Source: Streptomyces sp. man185
GTDB lineage: Bacteria > Actinomycetota > Actinomycetes > Streptomycetales > Streptomycetaceae
Direction: 5' to 3'
DNA: 64,000 nt
NCBI GenBank assembly: GCA_002551355.1
Contig: NTHE01000030.1
Span: 32,952 to 96,951, forward strand
This document shows positions 62,383 through 64,000 of this stretch, piece by piece; within the stretch, counting starts at the first letter, position 1; every line of letters starts with the position of its first letter. The position numbers and the translations under genes are program-made. The notes beneath the pieces are model-generated. The model saw only the letters and a list, made by a program, of their open reading frames with translations. It was not told the origin of the DNA and ran no database searches.

Positions 62383-63822
62383 GTGATCAACGAAACCATG
62401 CGTTCAGCCATCCAGGAAGCGCTGGGTGCACATAACGGTGACGATTTGATCCGCGGAGTCAAAAGTGTCCTTATGTATGAGATCGCGGCACTCGATCCGT
62501 CAGTAAAGATCGAGAACACCGGATACTTCAATCACACGTTTGTTCCGGACTTGGTGATGACGTGGGGGGAAGGTGCGCGAAAGCAAGAACGTGACGTATT
62601 CCTCCGTTTTAGTCTCCGAGCGGCATCGGTGGGGCGCGACGTACAAGCGCTAGCGCAAGGGTCTCCTGTCTTGCTGGCCCTTAAGGGTGGCGAGGACAGT
62701 GACGACATTTCACACGTTCGGCGAGAGCTTGCTGACGCTGGAGAAGTTCTCGTAACTGATGTGCCAGCCCTCGACGAGATCAGGTCGTCTGAGGCCCTAT
62801 CAAGTCCTCTTGAGTCTGCCGGCGTGGCGGAGCTAACTCCCAGGGACCGATCCCCCTTGCTGAACCTCGTGCGCAACAGCGTCATGCGTGGTGGACGCGG
62901 ACTACTGACCACTGAGACGGCGCATGAGCTGAGAGGGCAAGCGCGAGGACGCACGAGAGAGACAGAAATTAGCGAGCTGCAAGAATTCGGGACTACGGTT
63001 CGTAGCCTCTTTCGAGGGGACATGGCCACTCGACTCGAAAGGGCCGCACAGCTCATGCAAATGGGACTGACAGGGGATGTCAGCCTCATCGAGCAAAGCC
63101 ACATGGTGGACGCTTCGGAAAATGACTTGATCCGCGGCCGCCTCTCGGAAAGCGAATTGCGGGTAATGCTGCCTTACCTTCTGAGGCGGAATGACATTAC
63201 CGGTGATCCTCGCTATTGGAGGCACCTAGGCTCAATGGTTACCCTTGAAATGCTGGAAAGCATCTCTGGCGACCTTCAGGGAATCGACCTAACTCGACTG
63301 GTTGAGCCTAATAAGGACTCCTGGCTCGCTCTGCGCGCAGCACTTTCCTACAATGTCGAGCCTTCCGGCAGCGAGGAGGAGAATCCCGTCAGGCGCTGGG
63401 AGATCCGCGCGCGGATGCTCAATCTGATCATGGGGCAGTACCGTGTGATGGTTACGGCAGATCGGCGGAGAATTCGAACTCGCGAGGATAACCCGCCCGC
63501 CCGGTGGGCGGACATCGAAGAATGTCTCCAACCCTTTCATCTGACAGGTGTCACGCTAGATGGCCTGGTTAGGCGAGTTCAGGTCACCGGTGAGAATCAA
63601 GCCGACGTATACCGCGACGTGCAGTCCATCACTGCGAGCATTCGAGATGACTTCCATGTGCCCAGGGTGGAGATCGCGGCGTCGGAGCATGAGGGAGCTC
63701 CGAGAGTCTCGGCCGATTTCAGCACCTGGGCTGCAACGTCTGATAACGGTGTTTCTGTTGAGAAACTGACGCAGATCGCGACCAAGGTGCTTGGGTACCG
63801 GTTTGAGATGTCCTCGGACTGA
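62383..63822 (+). CDS. unrecognised 479-residue protein, second gene of island operon
   Basis: 479 residues from the GTG at 62383, with GGGAGC seven bases upstream. The N-terminal ~90 residues contain a possible degenerate nuclease-like unit (FVPDLVMTW ... ERDVFLRFSL); the middle is helical with charged surface; the end is FRFEMSSD-like, not membranous. No Walker, HNH or toxin motif is obvious. It is always read with the 188-residue protein before it, so the pair may form one complex. GC is low. I do not recognise it. Confidence 0.7.
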   Translation: MINETMRSAIQEALGAHNGDDLIRGVKSVLMYEIAALDPSVKIENTGYFNHTFVPDLVMTWGEGARKQERDVFLRFSLRAASVGRDVQALAQGSPVLLALKGGEDSDDISHVRRELADAGEVLVTDVPALDEIRSSEALSSPLESAGVAELTPRDRSPLLNLVRNSVMRGGRGLLTTETAHELRGQARGRTRETEISELQEFGTTVRSLFRGDMATRLERAAQLMQMGLTGDVSLIEQSHMVDASENDLIRGRLSESELRVMLPYLLRRNDITGDPRYWRHLGSMVTLEMLESISGDLQGIDLTRLVEPNKDSWLALRAALSYNVEPSGSEEENPVRRWEIRARMLNLIMGQYRVMVTADRRRIRTREDNPPARWADIEECLQPFHLTGVTLDGLVRRVQVTGENQADVYRDVQSITASIRDDFHVPRVEIAASEHEGAPRVSADFSTWAATSDNGVSVEKLTQIATKVLGYRFEMSSD

Positions 63823-63918
63823 CGTCGTGGTCGTAGCCGTCTACCTACCTCAACACCCCACTACCCCGGCTCCCATCCCGTCCGCCTTCGACCCACACAC
63901 CGTGGAGCGGTCGTGGTT

Positions 63919-63968
63919 CAGGGCGTCAAGGTGGAGCGCGCCACTGTACGAACGACCTTGACGCCCTG
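63919..63968. repeat. 14-bp perfect inverted repeat near the window end
   Basis: CAGGGCGTCAAGGT at 63919-63932 and its reverse complement at 63955-63968 are separated by 22 bases. It lies 97 bp after the last gene. It may terminate the operon or mark another boundary; the remaining sequence to 64000 holds no gene I can support. Confidence 0.6.
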
Positions 63969-64000
63969 GGCCGCGACTGCTCGGCTCTGCCTGGGTCGAA

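Overview
The window looks like a Streptomyces chromosome. GC is about 70-73 %, GTG starts and 4-bp start/stop overlaps are common, and typical actinobacterial families are present (mycothiol-dependent isomerase fold, F420-type LLM oxidoreductase, DUF5336, DUF2277, NCS1 permease, EcfT/A/S cobalamin importer). GC drops clearly only after about 59.65 kb.

Layout. 1-0.6 kb: truncated acyl-CoA dehydrogenase with a KstR-type operator. 0.7-7.6 kb: MFS exporter, peptidase E, IclR regulator, and a tightly coupled DUF1177 / NCS1 permease / M20 peptidase operon. 7.7-13.5 kb: housekeeping and accessory genes. 13.5-17.6 kb: glycosyltransferase / methyltransferase / toroid-protein operon, divergent from a KstR-like TetR regulator across a tandem operator. 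17.5-25.3 kb: a compact biosynthetic locus with phosphopantetheinyl transferase, acyl carrier protein and amino acid:carrier-protein ligase on one strand, and a PhyH oxygenase, a DUF6271-like protein, a free-standing condensation protein and an exporter on the other. 25.3-28.3 kb: TetR/dehydrogenase pair and a decayed Rhs toxin remnant. 28.3-31.3 kb: ferredoxin, aldehyde dehydrogenase and metallo-beta-lactamase-fold hydrolase. 31.4-37.4 kb: cobalamin riboswitch, two secreted proteins and a complete ECF transporter. 37.5-40.2 kb: FadA5-like thiolase divergent from a CYP125-like P450. 40.4-59.5 kb: mostly ordinary chromosomal genes, with a serpin, an MFS-MarR fusion and a broken inositol-monophosphatase-like gene.

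At 59605-59649 there is only the 3' part of a tRNA-Val gene (anticodon TAC). It is interrupted at the anticodon loop, which marks the left end of an integrated element. From there to the right edge GC is lower, and the cargo is a tiny membrane protein, an MspJI/AspBHI-type modification-dependent endonuclease, and a divergent two-gene operon: a small protein with a D...E-x-K nuclease-like pattern plus a 479-residue protein I do not recognise. This is a candidate undescribed defence module.

The genes connect in three ways. First, TnnAACnnGTTnnA-type sites precede the acyl-CoA dehydrogenase, the kstR-like gene and its divergent glycosyltransferase operon, the aldehyde dehydrogenase/MBL pair, the thiolase and the P450, which suggests one scattered steroid side-chain regulon. 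Second, the carrier-protein genes form an NRPS-like pathway that lacks an adenylation domain. Third, the riboswitch-led cluster combines a cobalamin ECF importer with two surface proteins that resemble the two domains of animal intrinsic factor. All assignments come from reading the sequence; no database search was run.
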